This document shows, in pieces, positions 1 through 7,160 of a DNA stretch of 15,207 nt; within the stretch, counting starts at the first letter, position 1; each line of letters begins with the position of its first letter. The DNA is taken from contig JAJZAL010000120.1 in NCBI GenBank assembly GCA_021799405.1, positions 1-15,207 of the forward strand, written 5' to 3'. Below the pieces are notes generated by a model, which saw nothing but the letters and a program-made list of their open reading frames with translations, was not told where the DNA came from and did no database searches. This DNA comes from Acidobacteriota bacterium. Its GTDB lineage: Bacteria > Acidobacteriota > Terriglobia > Terriglobales > Acidobacteriaceae. The position numbers were made by a program, and so were the translations under genes.

Positions 1-606
1 GATGGCTCCAATACCGCCGGTGGCCAGGATAATGGCGTCGGCGGGGAAGGAACGCAGCTCCATCGTCCGCAGGTCGAGCGCGGTAATGCCGCGTGCTGTG
101 CCCTTGGAGTCGATGATGGCGGAGAGAAATTCCCAGCCCTCGTACTTGCGAACCTTGCCGTCGGACTCATGGCGGCGCACCTGCTCGTCGAGCGCATAGA
201 GAAGCTGCTGGCCGGTGGTGGCTCCGGCAAAGGCGGTGCGGTTATAGAGCGTTCCGCCGAAGCGGCGAAAGTCCAGCAGGCCTTCGGGAGTGCGGTTGAA
301 GGGCACGCCCATGCGGTCGAGCAGATCGATGATGCCCGGCGCGGCCTCGCACATCGCTTTGACGGGTGTCTGGTTGGCCAGAAAGTCGCCGCCGTAGATG
401 GTGTCGTCGAAGTGCTTGAAGGTGGTGTCGCCTTCCCCTTTGAGGTTTTTGGCGGCGTTAATGCCGCCCTGAGCGCAAACTGAGTGCGAACGCTTGACCG
501 GGACGATCGAAAAGAGATCCACGGTGCCGCCGGCCTCGGCGATCTTGATGACCGCCGCGAGTCCGGCCAGGCCACCGCCGATCACGATAATTCTGGGTGC
601 TGCCAT
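1..606 (-). CDS. sdhA: succinate dehydrogenase flavoprotein subunit SdhA (N-terminal 202 codons, runs off left edge)
   Basis: The FAD-carrying catalytic subunit of complex II oxidises succinate to fumarate at the inner face of the membrane. The translation opens with a Rossmann FAD-binding signature (IIVIGGGLAGLAAV, residues 5-18). The stretch KRSHSVCAQGGINAA (about residues 38-52) contains the His that covalently attaches FAD in this family. Further on, HFDDTIYGGDFLANQ, FNRTPEGLLDFRRFGG and the second nucleotide-binding motif ILATGGIGAI at the window edge all fit the Bacillus-type SdhA. The ATG at 606 is preceded by GAGGA about 9 nt upstream. It lies 92 nt downstream of sdhC on the same strand, so the two are probably one operon, with sdhB expected beyond the left edge. 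Roughly the first third of the protein is present. The family assignment is very secure. Confidence 0.96.
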   Translation of the reverse strand, partial: MAAPRIIVIGGGLAGLAAVIKIAEAGGTVDLFSIVPVKRSHSVCAQGGINAAKNLKGEGDTTFKHFDDTIYGGDFLANQTPVKAMCEAAPGIIDLLDRMGVPFNRTPEGLLDFRRFGGTLYNRTAFAGATTGQQLLYALDEQVRRHESDGKVRKYEGWEFLSAIIDSKGTARGITALDLRTMELRSFPADAIILATGGIGAI

Positions 607-698
607 GAATGCTTCCTCTTAAAAGTTCGAGGGTCGGAGATCAGAGATCAGGGACCGGTTTTTGAGCTGCCGGCATGGATCCGGAAGCCAGGAGCGAT

Positions 699-1454
699 TC
701 AAACCGACAAGCCGGGACTAACCGGTGCGGTTAAATACGAAAGGGGGACTATGTCGGGAGCATTCTGGTACTTCGGTCCGACAAAGGCCCAGATGCTGGC
801 CAGGCCCATGACCGCCAGCAGCACGCCAATCGCGGTGCAAACGTAACCGAAGCGACGGCGGGATTTCTTCCCGGGAGTAATACCCCACTTTGCGGCAAAG
901 AGCCAGATGCCATAAGCGAAGTGCCAGCAGACGGCGATCATGGCGATCACGTAGATGGCGAGCATCCATGGATTGGACAGCTCATGCTGCACTTTGGCAA
1001 AGGCCGCTCCCGGGTGTTCGGGAAGACTGATGCCCATGAAGCGCTGCCGGATTACGTGCTGCAAAATATACGCAAACGCGATGATGCCGGTGTAGCGCTG
1101 AGCGGTGTACATCCAGTTGCCCGACCACGGATAGTAAACAACATTGGATTTGCCGCGGAGCCAGATGTAGAGGCCATAGATGCCGTGATAGAGGAGCGGC
1201 AGGAAGATAAATACCCACTCCAGGATGCGGACAAGAGGCAGGCTGTTCAGAAACCTTACCTGTGCGCCGTAGGCGGCTGGCCCTTTGAGCGCCTCGTAAT
1301 TCGAGAGGAGGTGTTCGAGAAGGAATGCGCCGATGGGAATGATTCCGAGCAGTGAATGAAGCTTATGCCAGAGATACGACGTCCCCTGACCGGCTCGCAG
1401 AGGTTGCACGCCGCGGCGAACAGTGGGCGCGGCAGCGGATTGGGCAGTTGCCAT
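699..1454 (-). CDS. sdhC: succinate dehydrogenase cytochrome b558 subunit SdhC
   Basis: The membrane anchor of succinate:quinone reductase binds haem b and passes electrons from SdhA/SdhB to quinone. The 251-aa protein has five clear hydrophobic helices at about residues 30-50, 75-98, 118-138, 163-187 and 203-225, as in the single-anchor, two-haem (B-type) enzymes of Bacillus. Four intramembrane His residues (H48, H90, H133, H178) are spaced 42, 43 and 45 residues apart, close to the spacing I recall for the haem ligands of Bacillus subtilis SdhC. A polar tail of about 28 residues precedes the first helix. The ATG at 1454 has an AGGAG ribosome site 9 nt upstream. It is the first gene of the sdhC-sdhA operon, transcribed from the promoter at 1537-1566. 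No separate SdhD is expected in this enzyme type. Confidence 0.95.
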   Translation of the reverse strand: MATAQSAAAPTVRRGVQPLRAGQGTSYLWHKLHSLLGIIPIGAFLLEHLLSNYEALKGPAAYGAQVRFLNSLPLVRILEWVFIFLPLLYHGIYGLYIWLRGKSNVVYYPWSGNWMYTAQRYTGIIAFAYILQHVIRQRFMGISLPEHPGAAFAKVQHELSNPWMLAIYVIAMIAVCWHFAYGIWLFAAKWGITPGKKSRRRFGYVCTAIGVLLAVMGLASIWAFVGPKYQNAPDIVPLSYLTAPVSPGLSV

Positions 1455-1536
1455 GAGAGTCAGCTCCTAAAGGCGGCTGGTCGAAAGCGTTTTTTTGGGT
1501 ACAGACACTGAAAATTGTTTCTATTGGTTCAACAGC

Positions 1537-1566
1537 ATTATTTGAGTCTACCTCGTTTCGCGTCAA
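1537..1566 (-). promoter_or_regulatory. sigma70-type promoter of the sdhCA operon
   Basis: Read on the minus strand, a -35 box TTGACG (1561-1566) and a -10 box AATAAT (1537-1542) are separated by 18 bp. Each matches the sigma70 consensus at five of six positions. The predicted start lies about 75 nt upstream of the sdhC ATG. It is the only strong promoter-like pair in the 158-bp gap between rdgB and sdhC. That gap is AT-rich compared with the flanking genes. Confidence 0.65.
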
Positions 1567-1612
1567 GGCGACGGGTGGCAAATTTACGATGCGGTGAACA
1601 ATTATTGAACCT

Positions 1613-2236
1613 TCAGAGGCCCAGTTCGGGCAGCAGGGCAAGGATGGCACGGCCGCGATGACTGAGCGAGAGCTTGGTTTTCAGATCGAGTTCCGCCATG
1701 GTGCAGCCGAGCTCAGGCAGATAAAAAAGAGGGTCGTAGCCGAAGCCGCCGGTGCCGCGTGGAGCGTTGAGGATCACGCCTTCAACCGAGCCATCGGCAG
1801 TATGAAGAACAGAGCCGTCGCGGGCGGCGACGAGCACGCAGTGGTAACGTGCGGTACGCTGGGCCTCGGGTATTGTGGCCAGCCGCTGTAGCAGCACCAT
1901 GTTGTTCCACACGTCGGTGTTGTCGTTCGCATCGGGCGAGTCGATCAGACCCGAGTCGGCGGCAAAGCGCGCGGAGCGGACGCCCGGGGCGCCGTCGAGC
2001 GCATCCACCTCCAGGCCGGAGTCATCGGCGAGCACCAGCTTGCCAGGGGCCAGGCGGGAGTAGTAAACGGCTTTGATGGTGGCATTTTCAGCAAAGGTAA
2101 CGCCGTCTTCCTCGGGTGCCGGAATGGTGTCGAGGCCGGGCAATGGGTCAATGGCTACGGAGTGCGTCTCGGCCGCGGTGCGGAAATCGCGCAACTTGCC
2201 CTGGCTGGTAGTGGCGGCATACAGATGGACGGCCAT
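1613..2236 (-). CDS. rdgB: XTP/dITP pyrophosphatase (RdgB/HAM1 family)
   Basis: This enzyme hydrolyses non-canonical purine triphosphates (XTP, dITP, ITP) to the monophosphate and pyrophosphate, keeping damaged bases out of nucleic acids. The 207-aa length is typical. Family blocks appear in order: AATTSQGKLRDF at the N-terminus (phosphate-binding region), EEDGVTFAENATIKA (about 41-55), LADDSGLEVDALDGAPGVRSARFA (about 69-92, with the catalytic Asp of ADDSG), GGFGYDPLF (about 163-171) and LSLSHRGRA (about 189-197). One oddity is that the Asn of the usual T-x-N-x-x-K motif is replaced by Ser. The ATG at 2236 has no Shine-Dalgarno sequence. A TACACT hexamer ends exactly 6 nt before it, so the message may be leaderless. 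It runs in the same direction as sdhC, 158 nt upstream of it, but sdhC has its own promoter. Confidence 0.95.
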   Translation of the reverse strand: MAVHLYAATTSQGKLRDFRTAAETHSVAIDPLPGLDTIPAPEEDGVTFAENATIKAVYYSRLAPGKLVLADDSGLEVDALDGAPGVRSARFAADSGLIDSPDANDNTDVWNNMVLLQRLATIPEAQRTARYHCVLVAARDGSVLHTADGSVEGVILNAPRGTGGFGYDPLFYLPELGCTMAELDLKTKLSLSHRGRAILALLPELGL

Positions 2237-2242
2237 AATGCA

Positions 2243-2248
2243 AGTGTA
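2243..2248 (-). promoter_or_regulatory. possible -10 element of a leaderless rdgB transcript
   Basis: On the minus strand TACACT (4 of 6 to TATAAT) is followed by TGCATT and then the rdgB ATG. This puts the expected transcription start at or next to the start codon. There is no purine-rich ribosome site between the hexamer and the ATG. The -35 region is poor (GCTAAG or GGCTAA at 17-18 bp), so this is a weak call. Confidence 0.35.
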
Positions 2249-2293
2249 ACGGGAGCGGCGCCGGCCTTAGCCCTCGCGCCGCAGCGGCCTTTT

Positions 2294-2331
2294 GCTTTGA
2301 CAGAGGTGTCCGGCATTGCTTAAGTTAAAGC
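2294..2331 (+). promoter_or_regulatory. promoter of the GH78 rhamnosidase gene, with overlapping inverted repeat
   Basis: A perfect -35 box TTGACA (2297-2302) is followed, after 17 bp, by TTAAGT (2320-2325). The TGC just before the -10 box supplies an extended -10. The -10 hexamer itself matches only 3 of 6. The start would fall near 2332, giving a leader of about 127 nt. Both boxes are embedded in an imperfect inverted repeat: GCTTTGAC (2294-2301) and GTTAAAGC (2324-2331), 7 of 8 complementary, 22 bp apart. A smaller dyad GACA-N4-TGTC (2299-2310) overlaps the -35 box. This arrangement would suit repression by a dimeric regulator; the regulator is unknown. Confidence 0.55.
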
Positions 2332-2442
2332 GGCGCGGAAAATATTTCATTTGGTAATTCTGTGCGCGGACTCGCCGATGGAGCGGGGTCAGGGTGTCCT
2401 TACGGTTTGCGGCGAAGGAGCCCGAAGAGGGCAGGTGCATGA

Positions 2443-2447
2443 AGGAG
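2443..2447 (+). promoter_or_regulatory. ribosome binding site deciding the rhamnosidase start
   Basis: AGGAG lies 11 nt before the ATG at 2459. No comparable site precedes the first in-frame start at 2351. The ATG at 2459 also puts a signal peptide exactly at the N-terminus, which the longer reading would bury behind 36 polar residues. Confidence 0.65.
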
Positions 2448-2458
2448 CAAGTCAAGCG

Positions 2459-5400
2459 ATGAAGAATCTGGGGATGAACTGGATGATGAGCGCGGTCGTG
2501 TTCGGTGCGTTGGCGTTGTCGGTCGTGGCGCAAACAGGTGCGGGTCTTGCCGGGCCGGAGTCCCTGCAAGTTGACAACCTGAAGACGCCGTTGGGGATCG
2601 ACGATCCGGTGCCGCGATTTTCGTGGCAGTTGCATGACCCGGCGCAAGGGGCGCGGCAAACGGCCTATGAAGTACTGGTTGCGTCGAGCGAGGACTTGCT
2701 GAGCGAGGGCAAGGCGGACGTCTGGGATAGCGGGCGCATCCAGTCGGGTGAGTCGCTCAATGTGCATTACGCCGGTCCCTCCCTCAAAGCGAGCACACGC
2801 TACTATTGGTGCGTGAAGGTCTGGGGTGCGGCGGACAAAACGTATCCAGAGAGCGGGATTGGCTGGTGGGAGACGGGCCTCATGCATCCGCAGGACTGGC
2901 AGGCGCAGTGGATCGGCTACGAAACGCCGGAAGAAGCCGCCGTGCGTCACGCTTCCGCGCTGTGGATTGCCAATCCTGATGCGAAGGCCGTAGCGGCGGA
3001 AAGGAGAAGCGAGCAGCGCTTTGACTACCGCACGACGGTGACGCTGGACAAGCCCGTGAAGAGCGCCGCGCTCTATGCCACAGGGCAGGATGCGGTGTCG
3101 GCGTGGATCAACGGCGTGCAGGTGCTCAAAGCCGCTCCCCTGCCGCCGTGGAAGCAGATGCCGTGGAAGAAGTTCGTGCGCACGGATGCAACAGGAAAGC
3201 TAAGCAACGGAGCCAATGCCATCGCTATTGAAGCCGTGCATTATGTCGCCAATCCAAACGGAATGGTGACAGCAGATCCGCCGCCAATGGTCGCGACTCT
3301 GTTCGTGGAGTACACGGATGGAACCACGGCGACTTTTGCCAGCAACACGGACTGGAAGACGGCGGCTCATGCGGCGCCGGGTTGGCAGCGCAAGGCATTC
3401 AACGATGCGGGATGGAAGAACGCGGTGGCGTGGGGGGGCGCGACGCAGACGGCCGCGGTGGCGCTGGGGAATCCGTGGATTCCCGACGCTGTGAAGGCTT
3501 TGCGGGATACCTTCAAAATCGAGAAGCCGGTGAAGTCGGCACGGCTGTATACCACCGCGCTGGGCGCCTATGAGATGTTCCTGAACGGCAGGCGCGTGGG
3601 AGACGACGTGCTGGCGCCGGGATGGACCGACTATCGCATCCGCGTCATGTACCAGACCTATGACGTGACCGCGCAGGTCAAAAACGGAGAGAACGCGATT
3701 GGCGCGCTGCTGGCACCGGGATGGTATGCAACCCCGCTCGAATGGTTCCAGCGGCCCAACAACTACGGTGTGACGCCACCCGCGCTGCGCGCGCAACTGC
3801 GCATCGAATACGCGGATGGCAGCGCGGAATCGGTGACGACGAATGCGAGTTGGCAGGCGAACCGATCGTGGATTCTGCATGCCGAGATTTACGACGGCGA
3901 GAGCCAGGACGCACGCATGGCAGAGCCGGGCTGGGATACGGCGGGATTCGATGCGAGCGGCTGGAAGAGCGTGATCACAATCAACCCGAATCCGGTGAAA
4001 ATCGAGGCGCAGGAGTTTCAGTCGATTCGCGTTGAGCGCACTGTGTCTGCCGTGTCGGTGAAAGAGGTCAAGCCCGGCGTGTACATTTACGACTTTGGGC
4101 AGAACCTCGCCGGCGTGGAGAAAGTGCGCGTCCAGGGGCCGGCGGGAGCCGTTGTCCGGCTGCGGTTTGGCGAGGTGCTGAATCCGGATGGGACGCTGTA
4201 CACCGAGAATCTGCGCACGGCCAAGGCCACTGATCACTTCATCCTGAGCGGCAGGGGCGTGGAGGAGTTCACGCCGCAATTCACCTTCCACGGTTACCGC
4301 TACGCTGAGCTGTCCGGACTGCCCACCGCGCCGGGATTGGGTGCGGTCACCGCCGTCGTCATCCATACGGCCGCTCCGTTGACCACCAGGCTTGACACCG
4401 GCAGCACAATGATCAACAAGCTGTGGAGCAATATTCTGTGGGGGCAGAGGTCGAATTTTGTGGGTGTGCCCACCGATTGTCCGCAGCGCGATGAGCGGCT
4501 TGGCTGGACGGCGGATGCGCAGGTCTTCTGGCGCGCAGCCTCGTACAACATGGCACTGGCGGCCTTCTCGCGCAAGTATGCCGGCGATATCCGCGGCTCG
4601 CAGGGCGGCACGCCATACTTTGGCATCTATGCTCCGGGTACGGCTGAGCCTCATTCAGGTTCCGGCGCGGGCTGGAGCGACGCGGGTGTCATCATTCCGT
4701 GGACCTCGTGGCTGCAAACCGGCGACACCAGCATCATCCGGCAGAACTGGGCGGCGATGGAAAAGTATCTGAACGCGATCGAAGCCGCCAATCCCGATCA
4801 TCTGTGGATACACGATTCCGGAACGCCCTTCGGAGACTGGCTCGCGCCCGAGGGCAAGACCGATTATGTGCTGATCGCGACGGCCTATTGGGCATACGAC
4901 GTGACGCTCATGGAGCAGATGGCGCATGCCATCGGCCACGAGCAGGATGCGGAGCGCTTTGCGCAGCTCTTCGAGAAGATTCGCGCCGCCTTCCAGAAGC
5001 GATTTGTCAGTGCCGATGGCTTCGTAGCCGGCGCCGACAACAGCGCCTCCACATTTGGCCAGATCGACAACCCGAATGCGCGGAGCCGGGGCGGCGACAC
5101 GCAGACCGGCTACGTGCTGGCGCTCCACATGAATCTGTTGCCGGAGAATCTGCGTGCTGCCGCCGCCAAACGCCTGGCAGACAAGATTCACGCAAACCAC
5201 GATCTGCTGGGCACGGGTTTTCTGGGCACGCCGTATCTGCTGGCGGAACTGACCAAGGCCGGTTACGCCGAGCTGGCTTACAAGCTGCTGCTCAATACCG
5301 GATACCCTTCGTGGGGCTACATGGTCGAGCATGGCGCCACGACGATGTGGGAGCGGTGGAACGGCGACAAGATGCGCGGTGATCCCACAATGAACTCCTA

Positions 5401-5785
5401 CAACCATTACGCCTACGGCGCAGTGGCGGACTGGATCTACCGCTATGCGGCGGGAGTGGATGCGACGCCGCTGGCTGCCGGATTTCACACCGTGCTGCTG
5501 CAGCCGACGTTCGACGCGCGCCTGGGAAGCGTAGCCTTCGATTACGACTCCGTTTACGGCCCGATCCACTCCGGTTGGACGGTGAAGGGAACAACCGCCG
5601 AATGGCATCTGACTCTTCCCGCGAACACTACCGGCTGGCTTAGCCTGAACACGGATGCGGCGGCGAAGTACACATTGGACGGGGTTCCATTGGCGCAGAG
5701 CAAGCTTGCGAAGGCGACCACGCTCGGCGGCAAGCCCGGGTTTGAGCTGCCATCGGGGAGTTACAGCTTCACGGTGCAGTTTTAG
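2459..5785 (+). CDS. secreted alpha-L-rhamnosidase, glycoside hydrolase family 78
   Basis: This inverting glycosidase removes terminal alpha-L-rhamnose from plant glycosides, pectin side chains or bacterial polysaccharides outside the cytoplasm. With the ATG at 2459 the protein is 1108 aa. A signal peptide covers residues 1 to about 24-31 (MKNLGMNWMMSAVVFGALALSVVA). Domains follow in the usual order: an Ig/fibronectin-like module (about 35-140), an extra jelly-roll-like segment (about 150-330), the Bac_rhamnosid_N beta-sandwich (about 340-510), the Bac_rhamnosid concanavalin-like domain (about 515-635), an (alpha/alpha)6 barrel (about 640-1000) and a C-terminal beta domain (about 1005-1108). 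The barrel holds CPQRDERLGWTADAQVF, where E679 fits the general acid, and GATTMWERWNGD, where E965 fits the general base. It is followed by rhaT, so released rhamnose is probably imported. Two lead segments (DKPVKSAALYATG and EKPVKSARLYTTA) look duplicated. Confidence 0.95.
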   Translation: MKNLGMNWMMSAVVFGALALSVVAQTGAGLAGPESLQVDNLKTPLGIDDPVPRFSWQLHDPAQGARQTAYEVLVASSEDLLSEGKADVWDSGRIQSGESLNVHYAGPSLKASTRYYWCVKVWGAADKTYPESGIGWWETGLMHPQDWQAQWIGYETPEEAAVRHASALWIANPDAKAVAAERRSEQRFDYRTTVTLDKPVKSAALYATGQDAVSAWINGVQVLKAAPLPPWKQMPWKKFVRTDATGKLSNGANAIAIEAVHYVANPNGMVTADPPPMVATLFVEYTDGTTATFASNTDWKTAAHAAPGWQRKAFNDAGWKNAVAWGGATQTAAVALGNPWIPDAVKALRDTFKIEKPVKSARLYTTALGAYEMFLNGRRVGDDVLAPGWTDYRIRVMYQTYDVTAQVKNGENAIGALLAPGWYATPLEWFQRPNNYGVTPPALRAQLRIEYADGSAESVTTNASWQANRSWILHAEIYDGESQDARMAEPGWDTAGFDASGWKSVITINPNPVKIEAQEFQSIRVERTVSAVSVKEVKPGVYIYDFGQNLAGVEKVRVQGPAGAVVRLRFGEVLNPDGTLYTENLRTAKATDHFILSGRGVEEFTPQFTFHGYRYAELSGLPTAPGLGAVTAVVIHTAAPLTTRLDTGSTMINKLWSNILWGQRSNFVGVPTDCPQRDERLGWTADAQVFWRAASYNMALAAFSRKYAGDIRGSQGGTPYFGIYAPGTAEPHSGSGAGWSDAGVIIPWTSWLQTGDTSIIRQNWAAMEKYLNAIEAANPDHLWIHDSGTPFGDWLAPEGKTDYVLIATAYWAYDVTLMEQMAHAIGHEQDAERFAQLFEKIRAAFQKRFVSADGFVAGADNSASTFGQIDNPNARSRGGDTQTGYVLALHMNLLPENLRAAAAKRLADKIHANHDLLGTGFLGTPYLLAELTKAGYAELAYKLLLNTGYPSWGYMVEHGATTMWERWNGDKMRGDPTMNSYNHYAYGAVADWIYRYAAGVDATPLAAGFHTVLLQPTFDARLGSVAFDYDSVYGPIHSGWTVKGTTAEWHLTLPANTTGWLSLNTDAAAKYTLDGVPLAQSKLAKATTLGGKPGFELPSGSYSFTVQF

Positions 5786-5903
5786 AGATGAGCTTGCAGT
5801 TCTGCTGTCATGCTGCTGCTCAAAGGAACGGAGTGGAGTCGTGCTCATCGCTTACCGCAGGCTGCAATGGACGTTCCGGTAGTTCTCGTCGGGAAATGGA
5901 AAG

Positions 5904-5952
5904 AGACCGGGTGGTCTGTACAGTGCAGGGATTGAGCCGCTAGGCTAAAGCC
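5904..5952 (+). other. spacer between rhamnosidase and rhaT with two small dyads
   Basis: The 217-bp gap from 5786 to 6002 holds no credible gene. It contains a short hairpin, AGACC-GGGT-GGTCT (5904-5917), and a compact dyad GGCTAAAGCC (5943-5952). The inner GCTAAAGC resembles the half-sites at the two glycosidase promoters. I see no convincing -35/-10 pair, so rhaT may be read from the rhamnosidase promoter, or from a regulated promoter lacking a consensus. Neither dyad is followed by a T tract. Confidence 0.35.
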
Positions 5953-5990
5953 TTGCCTGTGGGGCCCGGCTCGTTTGGCCGTAGCGCCGA

Positions 5991-5996
5991 GAAAGG
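5991..5996 (+). promoter_or_regulatory. ribosome binding site of rhaT
   Basis: GAAAGG ends 6 nt before the ATG at 6003. A GTG at 5997, two codons earlier, would directly abut this site, so the ATG is the better start. Confidence 0.5.
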
Positions 5997-6002
5997 GTGA
6001 AG

Positions 6003-7037
6003 ATGCAGGTAATACTCGCAGGGATTGGCTGGCACGTGGTTGGCGCGACGATGGCCGCCTCGTTTTACGCCCCCATTGAAAAGGTGAAGAAGTGGTCATG
6101 GGAGACGACATGGGCCTTCGCGGGCTTCTTCTCCTGGATTCTGTTGCCGATCGGCGTGAGCCTGCTGCTGCTGCCGAACTTTCGCGGCTTCTACGCATCG
6201 ATGGGGCCTGACCTGCTGCTGAAGGTGGCGCTCTTCGGAGCGATGTGGGGCGTGGGCAACGTCAGCTATGGCCTGACGATGCGGTATATGGGCATGTCAC
6301 TGGGCATCGGCGTGGCCATCGGGGTCACGCTGGTGGTGGGCACGCTGGTGCCGCCGCTGATGCACGGACAGGCCGCGATGCTGTTCACCACCAAAAGCGG
6401 TCTGCTGACGATGGCCGGAATCGTGGTGGCGCTGGCGGGCGTGGCCATCGTCTCCTATGCCGGGCATCAGAAAGAGTTGCAACTCAAGCGCGAGATCGAG
6501 GAGTTCAACCTGGCTCTGGGGCTCGGGCTGGCGGTGATGTGCGGAATCTTCTCGTCGGGGATGTCGTTTGCCATGGACGCCGCCAAGCCGATGACGGCGG
6601 CGGCTCTCCATCTTGGGGTGAATCCGCTGTATTCAGCATTGCCAAGTTATGTGTTCATTATGGGCGGCGGGGCTGTCGTGAACCTCTGTTATTGCTTTGT
6701 CCGCCTGGGCATTAAGAAGGATCTTTCGCTGCGGCGCGATCTCTCGCAAACGCGCCAGACGCTTTGGAAGAACGGCAGCATGGCGGCTGCCGGCGGCATC
6801 ATGTGGTATCTGCAGTTCTTCTTTTACGCCTGGGGCGCGGCCAACATACCGCAGCGCCTTGGATACGTGAACTGGATGCTGCACATGAGTATTTACGTCC
6901 TTTGCGGCGGGCTGGTAGGCCTGGCCCTGGGCGAATGGAAGGGCGTGAATTCGAGGCCCGTGCGGCTGCTCTGGGCGGGAATCATCGTGATTATCGCCGC
7001 AGCCAACCTGGTGGGGTTGGGCATGGCGGCATCGTAA
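6003..7037 (+). CDS. rhaT: L-rhamnose:H+ symporter RhaT
   Basis: This inner-membrane carrier imports L-rhamnose coupled to protons. The 344-aa product has the same length as the E. coli protein and about ten hydrophobic helices. It shares long blocks with E. coli RhaT as I recall it: [20 protein letters not shown] near the N-terminus, [18 protein letters not shown], the block [20 protein letters not shown] followed by [77 protein letters not shown] and [13 protein letters not shown]. The ATG at 6003 is preferred over GTG at 5997 because of the GAAAGG site spaced 6 nt from it. It lies 217 nt downstream of the secreted rhamnosidase on the same strand, which supports a release-then-uptake pathway. 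Rhamnose isomerase, kinase and aldolase genes are not in the window. Confidence 0.95.
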   Translation: MQVILAGIGWHVVGATMAASFYAPIEKVKKWSWETTWAFAGFFSWILLPIGVSLLLLPNFRGFYASMGPDLLLKVALFGAMWGVGNVSYGLTMRYMGMSLGIGVAIGVTLVVGTLVPPLMHGQAAMLFTTKSGLLTMAGIVVALAGVAIVSYAGHQKELQLKREIEEFNLALGLGLAVMCGIFSSGMSFAMDAAKPMTAAALHLGVNPLYSALPSYVFIMGGGAVVNLCYCFVRLGIKKDLSLRRDLSQTRQTLWKNGSMAAAGGIMWYLQFFFYAWGAANIPQRLGYVNWMLHMSIYVLCGGLVGLALGEWKGVNSRPVRLLWAGIIVIIAAANLVGLGMAAS

Positions 7038-7062
7038 AAGCAGGGAACAAGGGAACAGGAAT

Positions 7063-7083
7063 CTCTGCTGTTGCCGCGCAGAG
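7063..7083. terminator. hairpin after rhaT (6-bp stem)
   Basis: CTCTGC (7063-7068) and GCAGAG (7078-7083) are perfect inverted repeats around a 9-nt loop. The hairpin starts 25 nt after the rhaT stop codon and directly abuts the larger palindrome at 7085. There is no T tract, so terminator function is uncertain. Confidence 0.35.
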
Positions 7084-7084
7084 T

Positions 7085-7136
7085 GATCGAGCCCGGTCCT
7101 TTCCGTGGCAAAGCCAGAGAAAGACCGGGCTCGATC
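7085..7136. terminator. 52-bp palindrome between convergent genes, probable bidirectional terminator
   Basis: GATCGAGCCCGGTC (7085-7098) is perfectly repeated in inverted form at 7123-7136. After one bulged C the stem continues with TTTC/GAAA, then a 2x2 internal mismatch, then TGGC/GCCA around an AAA loop. This gives about 22 paired positions in one hairpin. It lies between the ends of rhaT (7037, plus) and the GH3 gene (7161, minus), where a shared terminator is expected. It lacks the T run of a textbook intrinsic terminator on either strand, so Rho-assisted termination, mRNA 3'-end protection or a dispersed repeat are alternatives. Confidence 0.55.
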
Positions 7137-7160
7137 TATGTTCATTTGCGAGCAGGCGTC

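Noticed and set aside
625..655. Repeated GATCTC/GATCAG units in the sdhC-sdhA spacer
   Set aside because: Only two short imperfect units are present and they form no stable stem. Nothing distinguishes them from chance.
2267..2950. Minus-strand open frame of 227 codons over the rhamnosidase promoter and start
   Set aside because: It is antisense to a strongly supported GH78 coding region, is Arg/His-rich and has no recognisable motif. It is a GC-driven shadow frame.
5787..5846. GATGAGC...GCTCATC inverted repeat after the rhamnosidase stop
   Set aside because: Seven-bp arms with a loop of more than 40 nt and no T tract are not convincing as a terminator or operator.
3200..5848. Two long minus-strand frames (484 and 397 codons) opposite the rhamnosidase gene
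   Set aside because: Long antisense frames are common opposite GC-rich genes. Their translations are Arg/Gly/His-rich with no domain, while the plus strand carries the complete GH78 motifs.
5962..5996. Resemblance between the sequence before rhaT and one arm of the palindrome at 7085-7136
   Set aside because: The shared pieces (GCCCGG, GAGAAAG) are short and need gaps to line up, so this is probably chance.
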